Source: Bacteroidaceae bacterium
GTDB lineage: Bacteria; Bacteroidota; Bacteroidia; Bacteroidales; Bacteroidaceae
Assembly: GCA_017642425.1 (NCBI GenBank)
Contig: JAGCPB010000044.1
Location: 1 to 64,000, forward strand
Direction: 5' to 3'
DNA length: 64,000 nucleotides
Shown: positions 17,388-27,600 of the stretch, one piece after another
Layout of the letters: the number at the start of each line of letters is the position of its first letter
Numbering within the stretch: position 1 is the stretch's first letter
Made by a program: the position numbers and the translations under genes
Notes under the pieces: generated by a model
Database searches by the model: none
Told to the model about the DNA's origin: nothing
Seen by the model: the letters and a program-made list of their open reading frames with translations, nothing else

Positions 17388-18221
17388 TTAGAATCGGTAG
17401 ATGATGGAGGTGTTGAAGTCAACCGGGAGTCCCACACCCCAGAACCATTCCCATACATTATCATCCTCCGAAAACTTCCAGTCTGACTTGGCGAAACAGT
17501 TTATGTCAAAACCCCAATGGGAGTTTTTCTTGAACCAGCCCTGGAATCCCAGTCCGCCGCCAACACCCAGCGCACAGAAAGTTTCACCCGTTTCGGTTCC
17601 GGCTTTCTGCCATCTGTTCTCTATGGTCTTTGAGACTGAATTGGGATCCTGACCCGCAGCCTGTGCCTCATCTTTCCGCTGCTGGTATATTGCTTCCTCC
17701 TGTTCATATGACAGTCTGGATCTGGAGACTACGAAAGTTTCAGTGAAAATACCGATATCGGTCCTACCCACAAGATAGAATCCCCTGTGGGGCTTACGTC
17801 CAAAATAGAGACGTCCCTCAGGACATACCATCACACCTACATATTTGCGGTCCCATTTAACCTCATGTTTTCCGTCCTCCATATTTACATCTGCATACCA
17901 TTTTGAAGGGTGTTTGGACCAGTCCAGGTCATAGGTTATTCCGTCCAGCTTTACAGTTGCGGGCACAGGATCACCTTCATTAAGAGACCTGACAAAAGTG
18001 CTGCGGTTAATAAAATGGGTCTGCGCGGAAATACCGTATGAGAACCTGGTATTGGTGTAATGCTCCCACACTATCTGAGGAGACAGATAACCTATTGACA
18101 CAAGGTCAACCTTGAAACTGTTATTGTACATATCAAAACCTTTGGTTTCAAGAGGCTTGACAGCCTGAACTGCTCCTGCCGTACACAGGATAAAAAACGC
18201 TGTAAGGATAATCTTCTTCAT
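17388..18221 (-). CDS. Small outer-membrane beta-barrel protein of unknown function
   Basis: A 277-residue exported protein with signal peptide (MKKIILTAFFILCTAGAVQA). ATG 18221 was preferred over an upstream TTG. The mature chain alternates polar and aromatic residues in strand-length segments, contains GVGGGLGFQGWFKKNSHWGFD, and ends in IIYRF with a terminal Phe, all suggesting an outer-membrane barrel. A charged loop (about 175-205, QQRKDEAQAAGQDP) is probably surface exposed. I do not recognise a named family beyond a loose resemblance to DUF3575-like barrels. It is divergent from the lipid-kinase gene, and the 100-bp gap must hold both promoters, of which none is clear. Confidence 0.65.
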   Translation of the reverse strand: MKKIILTAFFILCTAGAVQAVKPLETKGFDMYNNSFKVDLVSIGYLSPQIVWEHYTNTRFSYGISAQTHFINRSTFVRSLNEGDPVPATVKLDGITYDLDWSKHPSKWYADVNMEDGKHEVKWDRKYVGVMVCPEGRLYFGRKPHRGFYLVGRTDIGIFTETFVVSRSRLSYEQEEAIYQQRKDEAQAAGQDPNSVSKTIENRWQKAGTETGETFCALGVGGGLGFQGWFKKNSHWGFDINCFAKSDWKFSEDDNVWEWFWGVGLPVDFNTSIIYRF

Positions 18222-18322
18222 ATCATACAAGTTTTGTCGCCACTAAGGTATGAATTAGAGTTGAAATTCACAACTTTTAATTAAATTCGCGGCACCTAAT
18301 GAAAACAAAAAAAGAGGACACA

Positions 18323-19219
18323 ATGCATTACTGTTTCATCATTAACGCAGAGCCCAGCAAGGCCGGCAACGCCGACAGGATTCAGGCCGACATCAATAAT
18401 CTGGAACAAACCATTGACTACCAAATTTACCGCACCACAAACGAGAAAAGCGCTACTGAGTTTGTCAGCAAATACTGCGCCGCCCACAGAGAGCAGGAGA
18501 CATGCTTTGTGGCATGCGGAGGCGACGGTACCATAAATGAGGTGGCCACAGGTATGGTACGAGCAGAGAACAAGCATCTTGCTGTACTTGCCTACGGCAG
18601 CGGAAACGATTTCATCAAATATTATGAAGGCAAGAATTTCCACAGTGTCAGTGACCTGGTCAACGGTACCCCCCATAAGATTGACATACTTAAGGTCAAT
18701 GATGACCGCTACTCAATAAACGTCTGCAACTTTGGGTTTGACTCGGTAGTTGCATCCACTGCCAACCGCCTGAGCCGCAAGGGTTGGAGCAATCCCTACC
18801 GGTGGGGCATAGTCAAGGCCATATTCTGCGGCCGGTTCAACCGCATACAGGTAAAGGCCGACGGTGAGGAACTTAATCCCGGCAAACGCATGCTCCTGTG
18901 CACCCTTGGCAACAACAACCACGTGGGAGGCGAGTTCCTATGCTCCCCCCGCGCCAAGAATGACGACGGTCTGATTGAGGTCGGTTACTGCAAGACCGCC
19001 ACACTTGTCAAATTCCTGGGGCTGCTCAAGCTTTACACCGCAGGAACCCATCTGGATGATCCCAAGGCCAGCCGGAAATTCATATACCGCCAGTCAAAGA
19101 GTATCGACATTCACAGCGACAAGCAGATTGAGCTCTGTCTGGACGGTGAGATGCTGCCCGGCACCGACTTCCACGTTGAAATCATACCCCACGCCATCAG
19201 TTTCATAATTCCCGCGTGA
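18323..19219 (+). CDS. Diacylglycerol/lipid kinase-family protein (YegS/DgkB-like)
   Basis: A 298-residue cytoplasmic protein from ATG 18323, preceded by GAGG. An in-frame ATG at 18299 is the alternative. CGGDGTINEVATGM (65-78) is the nucleotide-binding GGDGT motif of the DAGK catalytic domain. LAYGSGNDFIKY is the usual second motif (LGSGNDFA-like), and the C-terminal half has strands ending in CLDGEMLPG. Members phosphorylate diacylglycerol, sphingosine-type or other lipids. Bacteroidota make sphingolipids, so a sphingoid substrate is conceivable but unproven. Confidence 0.85.
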   Translation: MHYCFIINAEPSKAGNADRIQADINNLEQTIDYQIYRTTNEKSATEFVSKYCAAHREQETCFVACGGDGTINEVATGMVRAENKHLAVLAYGSGNDFIKYYEGKNFHSVSDLVNGTPHKIDILKVNDDRYSINVCNFGFDSVVASTANRLSRKGWSNPYRWGIVKAIFCGRFNRIQVKADGEELNPGKRMLLCTLGNNNHVGGEFLCSPRAKNDDGLIEVGYCKTATLVKFLGLLKLYTAGTHLDDPKASRKFIYRQSKSIDIHSDKQIELCLDGEMLPGTDFHVEIIPHAISFIIPA

Positions 19220-19221
19220 TA

Positions 19222-19256
19222 AATTGAGAATTGAAAATTGAAAATTGAGAATTAAT
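19222..19256. repeat. AT-rich AATTGA(G/A)AATTGAAA repeat
   Basis: Intergenic run of near-repeating AATTGAGAATTGAAAATTG units. It lies just after the lipid-kinase stop and is followed by the -7-like TATTTTCG. It is of the simple AT-repeat type often seen between Bacteroidota genes. Confidence 0.6.
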
Positions 19257-19290
19257 TCTTATTTTCGCGTAAACATTAAAACGCAAAACT

Positions 19291-19563
19291 ATGGCAAGTC
19301 GCAGACATCTTAAGAGAGACATCAGTTATGTAATAGGTGACATATTCACCGAGTGCCTCATATATAAGGAGCTGGTTCCGGGTACAAACCAGGAGGAGGC
19401 TGACAAGATAATAGCAGACCTGCTCCACATAGACAATGATTTCATTGCCCGCATCAGCCACACCGAGCCTGGCAACGCCAAACAGTATTACAGCAAGCTT
19501 ATCAAAGACTTTCAGGCAAGCATGTCGGATGTGATAGACAAGCTTGTCAAGCTAAAAAAGTAA
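19291..19563 (+). CDS. Small conserved-type hypothetical helical protein
   Basis: A 90-residue soluble protein (MASRRHLKRDISYVIGDIFTE at the start) predicted mostly helical, with basic ends and a central acidic segment (NQEEADKIIADLLHIDNDF). There is no signal peptide and no motif I recognise. It starts 71 bp after the lipid kinase and ends 21 bp before the amidase gene, probably in the same operon. Codon use resembles its neighbours, which supports a real gene. Confidence 0.6.
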   Translation: MASRRHLKRDISYVIGDIFTECLIYKELVPGTNQEEADKIIADLLHIDNDFIARISHTEPGNAKQYYSKLIKDFQASMSDVIDKLVKLKK

Positions 19564-19584
19564 GGACCGGTAGCCGCATCATAC

Positions 19585-22467
19585 ATGTTCCGGCGCGTTC
19601 ATGTCCTGATGGCCGTAATGGCCGTCATGTTGTCCGTCATAAACCTCAAGGCACAGACGGACAACGCGGCAATACGCGCCAGCGTCAAAAAACATTTTGA
19701 GCAGTATCAGGGTGAGTTTGACCTTAAGACCCTGAAGGTGGAACGCACCGACATAAGCCGTAACGGACGTCGTCTGGATATATACCTGAACCAGAACTTC
19801 AGCTATCAGCTGTTCCGGCCTGAACTGGTGGACTCCATATATGCCAGTCTGCGCCAGTCACTTCCACAGGATATCCGCCGATACAGTCTGGAGATACATA
19901 CCGGTGGCAAGACAATAGAACGGCTCATCCCCAACTGGGCCAGGAATACCATAAGCCAGAAAAATCTTTGGAACGAGACATCCTATGACGGAAAGCCATG
20001 GGTGCAGAACGAGAGCCGTATCTACACTCCCGCCAAGGGACTTGCCAATATCCACATGATGGTCACCCCAAGTCACGGCCTCTACTATGACAATGAGGAC
20101 AGTCTCTGGGAATGGCAGCGCCCGCCGCTCTATTGCACCCGTGAAGACCTGCTCACGCAGTCATTCGCCTACCCCTACCTTATACCGATGCTTGAAAACG
20201 CCGGTGCAATAGTATATACAGCACGTGAACGCGACTGGCAGACAAACGGCGTAATTGTATCAAGTGGAGATGACAATTACAGGGAAGACGGTCCGTGGAC
20301 CGGACATACGGCCGGAGGTTATTCCGCAGATTCCATCCGCATCCTGCCTGACAGCTTGCAGGTAAAGACCCGAAGCGCACAAGCCGGAAACGGTCCCGGA
20401 ATAAACATGTCCACCGCATTCTGGATTCCCGATATTCCTCAAGACGGCGATTATGCAGTCTATGTAACATATCAGACGGATTCAACCAGCATAGACGATG
20501 CCCGATACATAGTTTTCCATACAGGCGGTTCCACGACATTCCATGTCAACCAGCAGATGGGTGGCGGCACATGGGTCTATTTGGGAACATTCCATTTCAG
20601 GCAGGGACAGAGCCCGCAGGGAATGGTGAGTCTGGATAACAGCAGCCAGATGCACGGTACGGTAAATGCCGACGCTGTACGGTTTGGCGGCGGAACGGCA
20701 GTCGAGGAACGTGAAGGACTCAAACTGACAGCCCCCCGCTACAATATGGGAGCCCGTTACTACACCCGGTTTGCCGGTGCCCCGGACAGCGTATTCAGCA
20801 AATATGACGGTGATGATGATTACCGCGAGGATATATGGACACGGCCGTATATGTCAAACTGGGTATCGGGAGGATCTATATTCAACAAGGCCAATCCGGG
20901 CTTGGGCGTACCATTGGAACTCTATTTTGCCCTGCATACTGATGCCGGCTACACATATGGTGATACTCTCTACGGTTCACTCGGCATCTGCACTACTGAT
21001 TTCAACAAAGGTCTGCTTGGAGAGGGTCATTCGCGCGACATAAGCCGCGACCTGACAGATATGGTGCTGTCCGGTCTGAGACGTGACCTGCCGCCGGCCA
21101 TAGGACGTGAATGGATATATCGCGGCATATGGGACAAGAACTATTGCGAGAGTCGCGAGCCGCAGATACTATCCATGCTGCTGGAACTGCTCTCACACCA
21201 GAATTTCAGTGATGTGGCTCTGGCGCTGAATCCAAATTTCAGGTTCACGGCATCCCGCTCCATATACAAATCCCTGCTCAGGTATGTGAGTTTCATGCAT
21301 GACCGCAGCTATGTGGTACAACCGCTTCCGGTAGATCATTTCTGCATAAAGAATGATAACGGCCAATTGTCACTTTCATGGCAGGCAGTGACTGACAGCC
21401 TTGAACCTACTGCCGTCCCGGGAGGATACATAGTGTATACGGCCAATGATGACAATGGATTTGACGACGGCACTTTTACGCGTGAAAACACGTACAGTTT
21501 CACTCCACTGCCAGACCGTATGTATCGTTTCAAGGTGACTGCGGTGAATGAAGGCGGAGAGAGTATGCCATCAGAGACACTGGCGGCATATTTATCATCA
21601 GAAAGCAAAGGCACCGTCCTGATAGTTAACGGATTCCAGCGTCTGAGCGGCCCGGAGTCCATACGGACTGACAGCACACAGGGTTTTGACATCCTGTCTG
21701 ATCCTGGTGTGCAGTATATGCGTTCACCAATTCTGGGCGGTGCACAGCAGATTTTCGCTATTGATTCAATAGACTCTGAAGAGGAGATGTCACTGGGTAT
21801 AGGTGACGAGACGCTGAACGGAACACTCCTGGCCGGCAACACATTCGACTACCCGGTAATTCACGGACGCTCCATATCCGAGGCCGGATGGTCATTTGTT
21901 TCATGCAGCCGTGAGGCTGTCCAGGACGGAAAGGTCAATCTTACAGACTACCGGGTGGTTGACCTTATCCTGGGGCTCCAGAAACACACCGCGCAGGATA
22001 CCATATGCAACAAGGATTACTCCACATTCCCGTCGGCAATGCAGAATGCAATATCAGACTACCTTAAGAAAGGCGGCAGACTGCTGTGTAGCGGATCATA
22101 CGTGGGAGCCGATATGATATCGGACCTTAAGGATGAGGCTTTTGCATCACAAGTGCTTCATTACAGATGGGAAGGACCGCTTCCTTTACGCACCGATACC
22201 AGGATAAAGGGTATGCGCAGTAAAGCCGATATCCGCAGGACCGCAAACACTGACGGTTATGGAGTAACCAAACCCGACGTGATCTCTCCTGTAGGTCTGG
22301 CATCAACCTTATTCACATACACAGACAGCCGTCTCACTGCAGGTGTAGGGTACAAGGACCGGACATGTGCCACACTCATTCTGGGATTCCCGTTTGAGAG
22401 TGTCATACAGGCCAAGGAACGTGACCGCATTATGAAATCAGCACTTAAATACTTGACAGACAAATAA
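19585..22467 (+). CDS. Exported amidase/FN3 protein with an inserted golvesin/xanthan-lyase-like beta domain
   Basis: A 960-residue protein with signal peptide (about 1-23). HMMVTPSHGLYY (157-168) resembles the first zinc-binding block of N-acetylmuramoyl-L-alanine amidases (His164, possibly Glu187). LYFALHTDAG (446-455) would be the second ligand (His451), and ESREPQILSMLLELLSHQNF (522-541) the catalytic-Glu helix. Between the halves, about 235-370 form a beta-rich domain of the golvesin C-terminal/xanthan-lyase type (FWIPDIPQDGDYAVYVTYQ). A fibronectin III domain follows (about 585-670), then a C-terminal region of about 290 residues with no family I know. It is probably a cell-wall hydrolase, though database relatives are often called xanthan lyase. 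It starts 21 bp after the small protein. Confidence 0.75.
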   Translation: MFRRVHVLMAVMAVMLSVINLKAQTDNAAIRASVKKHFEQYQGEFDLKTLKVERTDISRNGRRLDIYLNQNFSYQLFRPELVDSIYASLRQSLPQDIRRYSLEIHTGGKTIERLIPNWARNTISQKNLWNETSYDGKPWVQNESRIYTPAKGLANIHMMVTPSHGLYYDNEDSLWEWQRPPLYCTREDLLTQSFAYPYLIPMLENAGAIVYTARERDWQTNGVIVSSGDDNYREDGPWTGHTAGGYSADSIRILPDSLQVKTRSAQAGNGPGINMSTAFWIPDIPQDGDYAVYVTYQTDSTSIDDARYIVFHTGGSTTFHVNQQMGGGTWVYLGTFHFRQGQSPQGMVSLDNSSQMHGTVNADAVRFGGGTAVEEREGLKLTAPRYNMGARYYTRFAGAPDSVFSKYDGDDDYREDIWTRPYMSNWVSGGSIFNKANPGLGVPLELYFALHTDAGYTYGDTLYGSLGICTTDFNKGLLGEGHSRDISRDLTDMVLSGLRRDLPPAIGREWIYRGIWDKNYCESREPQILSMLLELLSHQNFSDVALALNPNFRFTASRSIYKSLLRYVSFMHDRSYVVQPLPVDHFCIKNDNGQLSLSWQAVTDSLEPTAVPGGYIVYTANDDNGFDDGTFTRENTYSFTPLPDRMYRFKVTAVNEGGESMPSETLAAYLSSESKGTVLIVNGFQRLSGPESIRTDSTQGFDILSDPGVQYMRSPILGGAQQIFAIDSIDSEEEMSLGIGDETLNGTLLAGNTFDYPVIHGRSISEAGWSFVSCSREAVQDGKVNLTDYRVVDLILGLQKHTAQDTICNKDYSTFPSAMQNAISDYLKKGGRLLCSGSYVGADMISDLKDEAFASQVLHYRWEGPLPLRTDTRIKGMRSKADIRRTANTDGYGVTKPDVISPVGLASTLFTYTDSRLTAGVGYKDRTCATLILGFPFESVIQAKERDRIMKSALKYLTDK

Positions 22468-22479
22468 AAGCTATCAGTT

Positions 22480-22797
22480 ATGTATACTATTCAGGCAAAT
22501 GAGTCGGGAACACGCAGCATCAACGTGTCCCGGGAGAATCTGGCAACCATACGCCGTTTTTCACTGTTCCAGCTTCTGATAGACAGCAGTGGCATTGTCA
22601 CAGAACAGGCTCTTGACAAGCTCAAGCTTAACATACGCTCACTGCTCACTACACCTCAGGGTTCAGACAAGTCATTGCTTGACCTCTGCATAGATGTGAT
22701 ATACCACCGCGACATGAAGGCTTTCGGACTGCGCAACCTGATTGCCCTCTATGAGAAGTGGAACTCAGAGAACCCCGAACCTGCAACTGCAGAGTAA
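22480..22797 (+). CDS. Small hypothetical protein
   Basis: A 105-residue soluble protein (MYTIQANESGTRSINVSREN at the start). It is mostly helical, with a leucine-rich central part (LDKLKLNIRSLLTTPQGSDK) and an acidic C-terminus (ENPEPATAE). No signal, motif or family is recognised. It lies 12 bp after the amidase gene and 6 bp before ygiQ, so it is almost certainly cotranslated in that operon. Confidence 0.6.
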   Translation: MYTIQANESGTRSINVSRENLATIRRFSLFQLLIDSSGIVTEQALDKLKLNIRSLLTTPQGSDKSLLDLCIDVIYHRDMKAFGLRNLIALYEKWNSENPEPATAE

Positions 22798-22803
22798 CGC
22801 ATA

Positions 22804-24603
22804 ATGAACCAATGGCTGCCTACCACCAAAAAGGAGTGTGACCGTCTGGGCTGGGACCGGCTTGACGTAATACTCTTCAGCGGTGACGCATATGTGGACC
22901 ATCCCTCTTTCGGCAGTGCCGTAATAGGGCGTGTCCTTGAAGCGCACGGCTACAAGGTGGCCATTGTCCCGCAGCCCAACTGGCAGGATGACCTGCGTGA
23001 CTTTAAGAAGCTGGGCGCACCACGTCTTTTTTTCGGTGTATCGGCAGGAGCCATGGACTCCATGGTTAACCGCTATACCGCAGGCAAGCGTCTGCGTTCA
23101 GAAGATGCATACACACCTGACGGCCGTCACACGGGACGTCCGGAATACCCTTCAATAGTATATACAAAGGCATTAAAGAAACTATTCCCTGATGTACCGG
23201 TTGTTTTGGGAGGAATAGAGGCATCCTTACGCCGTTTCACCCATTATGACTATTGGCAGGACAAGCTGCTGCCCAACATTCTTGAACTGAGCGGTGCTGA
23301 CTATCTTACTTATGGAATGGGTGAGAAAGTGACGGTTGCTCTCGCTGATGCCATTAATGAGGGTCGTACCGAGGATATCCTGACAATGCCTCAAGTGGCA
23401 TTCCTTACAGACAACGTTCCCGGAGGCATTACAGACAATGACAAGGTATTGGCATCACATGAACAGTGTCTCTCAGACAAACGCAGCCAGGCCGCCAACT
23501 TCCGCATAATAGAGGAGGAGTCAAACATGATTGAGGCACACCGCATAATCCAGCCTATAGCAGACCGTTATGTAGTTGTCAACCCTCCCTACCCGCCGCT
23601 TACCACACCGGAGTTGGATGCCATCTATGACCTGCCCTATACCCGTCTGCCCCACCCGCGCTATAACGGCAAGCGCATTCCCGCATATGAGATGATACGC
23701 CACTCGGTGACCATTCACCGCGGCTGTTACGGAGGATGCTCGTTCTGCACAATCTCCGCCCATCAGGGCAAGCAGATAGTAAGCCGCAGCAAGGAGAGTA
23801 TTATCAGGGAGCTTGAGCAGATAACCCGGATGGAGGACTTTAAGGGTTATGTATCGGACCTGGGTGGGCCATCAGCCAACATGTACGGTACGGGCGGACG
23901 TGACAAGTCAAAATGCGCCAAATGCAAGCGTCCCACTTGCCTTACCCCAAAAGTCTGCCCCAACCTCAGCACTGACCTGACAGCTATGACGCAACTTTAC
24001 CGTGACGCAGATAAGGTCAAAGGCATAAAGAAAACCTGTATAGGAAGCGGCATACGCTATGACATACTCCAATACCGTGATCCCGACCCCAAAGCCGACA
24101 GATCACACATTGAATATGCCCGTGAACTGATAAGCCGGCACGTGAGCGGCCGCTTAAAAGTGGCGCCGGAGCACACATCGGACTCCGTTCTGGAACTTAT
24201 GCGCAAGCCGTCGTTCACACAGTTTGAGCAGTTCAAGAAGACTTTTGACAAAGTCAATCACGACTGCAATCTGAAACAGCAGCTTATACCCTACTTCATA
24301 AGCAGTCATCCCGGTTGTACAGAAGAGGATATGGCGGAACTTGCCGTCATAACCAAACGTCTTAACTTCAAGCTGGAGCAGATTCAGGACTTCACGCCCA
24401 CACCCATGACCTTAAGTACTGAAATCTTCTACACGGGAATAAATCCCTACACCATGCAGCCTGTATTTACAGCCCGTACCGAGCGTGACAAGCAGGCTCA
24501 GCGCCAGTTCTTTTTCTGGTATGACCCAGCGCAGCGCCACCGCCTCATTTCAGAATTGCGTCGCATAGGCCGCCCCGACCTTATAAACATCCTTTTCAAG
24601 TGA
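22804..24603 (+). CDS. ygiQ: YgiQ-family radical SAM protein
   Basis: A 599-residue protein. The N-terminal B12-binding-like Rossmann part (FSGDAYVDHPSFGSAVIGRVLE) precedes the radical SAM core with Cys308, Cys312 and Cys315 (CYGGCSFC), which hold the 4Fe-4S cluster. A second cysteine group (KCAKCKRPTC, about 372-382) and RLKVAPEHTSD in the C-terminal part are typical of UPF0313/YgiQ. The substrate of the family is not known to me. It is the last gene of the rightward operon and is followed by a strong terminator. Confidence 0.92.
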   Translation: MNQWLPTTKKECDRLGWDRLDVILFSGDAYVDHPSFGSAVIGRVLEAHGYKVAIVPQPNWQDDLRDFKKLGAPRLFFGVSAGAMDSMVNRYTAGKRLRSEDAYTPDGRHTGRPEYPSIVYTKALKKLFPDVPVVLGGIEASLRRFTHYDYWQDKLLPNILELSGADYLTYGMGEKVTVALADAINEGRTEDILTMPQVAFLTDNVPGGITDNDKVLASHEQCLSDKRSQAANFRIIEEESNMIEAHRIIQPIADRYVVVNPPYPPLTTPELDAIYDLPYTRLPHPRYNGKRIPAYEMIRHSVTIHRGCYGGCSFCTISAHQGKQIVSRSKESIIRELEQITRMEDFKGYVSDLGGPSANMYGTGGRDKSKCAKCKRPTCLTPKVCPNLSTDLTAMTQLYRDADKVKGIKKTCIGSGIRYDILQYRDPDPKADRSHIEYARELISRHVSGRLKVAPEHTSDSVLELMRKPSFTQFEQFKKTFDKVNHDCNLKQQLIPYFISSHPGCTEEDMAELAVITKRLNFKLEQIQDFTPTPMTLSTEIFYTGINPYTMQPVFTARTERDKQAQRQFFFWYDPAQRHRLISELRRIGRPDLINILFK

Positions 24604-24607
24604 TACA

Positions 24608-24638
24608 AAAGAGCCCCGGAAAATTTCCAGGGCTCTTT
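24608..24638. terminator. Bidirectional intrinsic terminator
   Basis: AAAGAGCCC-C-GGAAA pairs with TTTCC-A-GGGCTCTTT. It has A and T runs on each side and separates convergent ygiQ and the giant surface-protein gene. Confidence 0.8.
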
Positions 24639-24657
24639 CTTCAATATCAGGAATCTG

Positions 24658-27600
24658 TCATTTCAGTATCAGTGAACCGTCTATGATAAAGATTCCGCCA
24701 CCGGCACTCTCAGGATCAACCATCTGTCCCTTCAGGTTGAATGCAGACTTTGCCTCTCTGCTGCCGGCTACACTCTCTACTCCCGACGGAATATCAAAGT
24801 TCAGCACAACAGGTGAAGCCTGTGATCCAATCACATCGGGAGTGAACGCGGCCTTCTCCGTTATGGAGAACTCCTTGCCAGTCTCTATCTCTATGGCCTT
24901 GAATGTCAGTTCATCTGCATTGTCTCCATAAACAGAGATCCTTACTGTTCCGTCAACATGCTTACCTATGCCACGGCACTCATCTCCTGCAAACGCCGCT
25001 ATAACGAACCTACTCTCTGAAGCCTGTTCGTCACCGTCCATAACCAATGCGGTAACAGCCATCATATCGGGATATGCATGAGCATTTACGCTGTATGGGA
25101 TATTGGCCGGCATAAGGTCAACTTCAACGGCTGCAGGATTCAGGGTCTGCACGTTTCCATATACAAAGCTCTTCTGTGATACGGACTTGTACATGTAACC
25201 GTGTCCGGGTTTGAGAACTTTCAGGTCACCTGACCAATTGCCATTCACGAACTCCGCAAATCCCTGGTCAAGGCCAAAGATATAATCACCCTCCTCAACA
25301 TTCAGATAGACAAAAGCGTCTGTCAGCACCAGAGCCTGATCCAACGGATAGCCCAACCAGTTCCAGCCACGGTTCAATGTTACGGTTACACTTGACGGAT
25401 TGAACTGATCGCCCTGGAATGATTTCATAGTGTTTGAACCGGCCTTGACCTTGATAAGGTTCACGGCCTGAACATCGGGAACAGAATCCTTCCATTCGTC
25501 AGTTCCTGTCTTGACAGTTTCACCGTCCTTGGTACGGATTGCCACAGCCACATCCTTCAGTTCATCAGCACTGAGCGATGCAGACAGGTCATGTGATGTC
25601 CAGTTCCATCCCTCCTCCAGGTTCATGACAGCACCCGATGTACGGACAGAATAGTTGAACTCGCTTATAAGACTCTCGAATCCGCTTATACCCACAGCCA
25701 TAGCCTTGATGCAGACATCATCTGTTATGGATATAGGCCCGCTATACTGTATCCTGCTCTCTGACTCGCACGGGCATGAACCGTCAAGAGTGTAGTAGAT
25801 TACAGCATTGCTTGTCTCACATGAGAGCGTTACGGTCTGACCCACAAATACCGAGGTACCGCTTATCCTGGATGCATTGGGAGCCTTAACCTCCTCAAGC
25901 ATGGCGGGATCCACTACGCTTACCATTGTGGTTGCGGTAAGATTCTCACCCTGAACCTGGTATTTGATAGCCGTGGTACCGAACAGGGAACCGCTGACCT
26001 CAAACTGAGCCTGACCGTCGGCATCCAGTATCAGTTCCAGAGTCTGGGCCGAACCTTCAAGTGAGGCAATCATTGAAGATTCTGTCCTGACAGTGATCTT
26101 CTTGCCGGCAGCGGCGGCCGACGGCAGAGCGCCGATATGAAGGACAGTCTTCTCGCCGTATCCCACGAATACCACTGAATCAGCTCCAATTGATACCAGC
26201 TTTTTCTCTATGTCAAGTGTCTGCTGATATGTCTGAGCCATACATATACCTGAATAGCTCTCTACATCCGTGTTGACAATGACATAAACCTCATCATATC
26301 CGTCCAGGTTTCCGGCATCCACGCTGACGGTCCTGGCGTATTGCACGTCACTGCCCTCAATCACTGCCTCGATATCAGGATATGCAAACTCCAGTCCTGT
26401 GACAGTAGTCTGGACACCGTTCCTTACTCCTTTCACGAATATGTTTCCACCATTCAGCGTCTCAGGCTTCATATACTTGGAGAATGTCAGCTCAATGCTG
26501 CTGTTGCCGGACTTGTCAGTCTCAAAAGCCCGGGCATTGACGACCTCGGGCTGGGTGTTCTGTACCAGACCTATGTTCACATCCATCTGGGGAGGCGGAA
26601 CCGGCAGCCACTCCGAGTAGGCGGTCTGATAGCCCTCCTTCTCAAACTTGACCTGCCATTCGCCCTGAGGTACATCCCATTGGTACATACCCTGTTCATC
26701 AGTATAGAGAGGATTCTCCTGACCGTACATGGAGGCATCCCACAGTACGATCTCCTGCTGCAGGTCACCGTACATATCCTCATACGTATGCTTGTAGTAT
26801 GCCGTTGCGGTCACACCTTCTATACGGTTGCTCGAAACTCCCTCATAGACAAATCCAGACGGGTCAATGATAGGCTCTACAACCGGATACGGGAGTGAGA
26901 AATCCCACTTGTCCTCTATCTCCTCAAGCACCGTATAGTTGCAGTTGATATAACGGTTCTTGTCACGCTTGGCCTTACGTATGCGGTTGCGTGATGTAGC
27001 CTTTGTCTCACGATATACAAGATCGGCAGTCTTGGACAGGTATTCTCCAACAGCACCCTTGACCATACTGAGCACAGGAACTCCCTGAGGTGTAGTTATT
27101 GCACTGGTCACCACCGATGCCGCCATCTCTGCAATATGACAGACAGTGATGTAGCGATGACCGTACTTAAACTTAAGGCTGTCCGATATCCAGTAAAGGG
27201 CACGTGCCTGGGGATCATCCAGACCGTCGCAAGGCAATATCCTGTCTATGAACACCTGCCAGTCATTCACGTCGTCAATCGCATAATGGCCGTATGAAAT
27301 CAGTCTGTTCAGGTCACGGACTATGCCTATGTAGCTGTTCACCTCATTCAGGGCGGTACTTAATTCATAGCGGTTCTTCTTGAGTTGGGCTACATTGTAT
27401 GACAGTACATCCAGCTGGGCATCGATCGAGGCGGACTCTTCAGGATGAGCAGCCTTGTATGCCACCAGATTCTCAGTAAGATCCCTGGCATCCTTAAGAG
27501 ACACATCGATGGATGCAAGTTGAGTCCTTATGGGCTCACCTGTAAGCTTGATGTAACTGTTGACGTAATGGGCAGCTTCTTCAAGAACCATTATCTCATT

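Noticed and set aside
19222..19256. Candidate CRISPR or satellite array
   Set aside because: Units are only 7-9 bp, imperfect and AT-rich, with no spacer structure.
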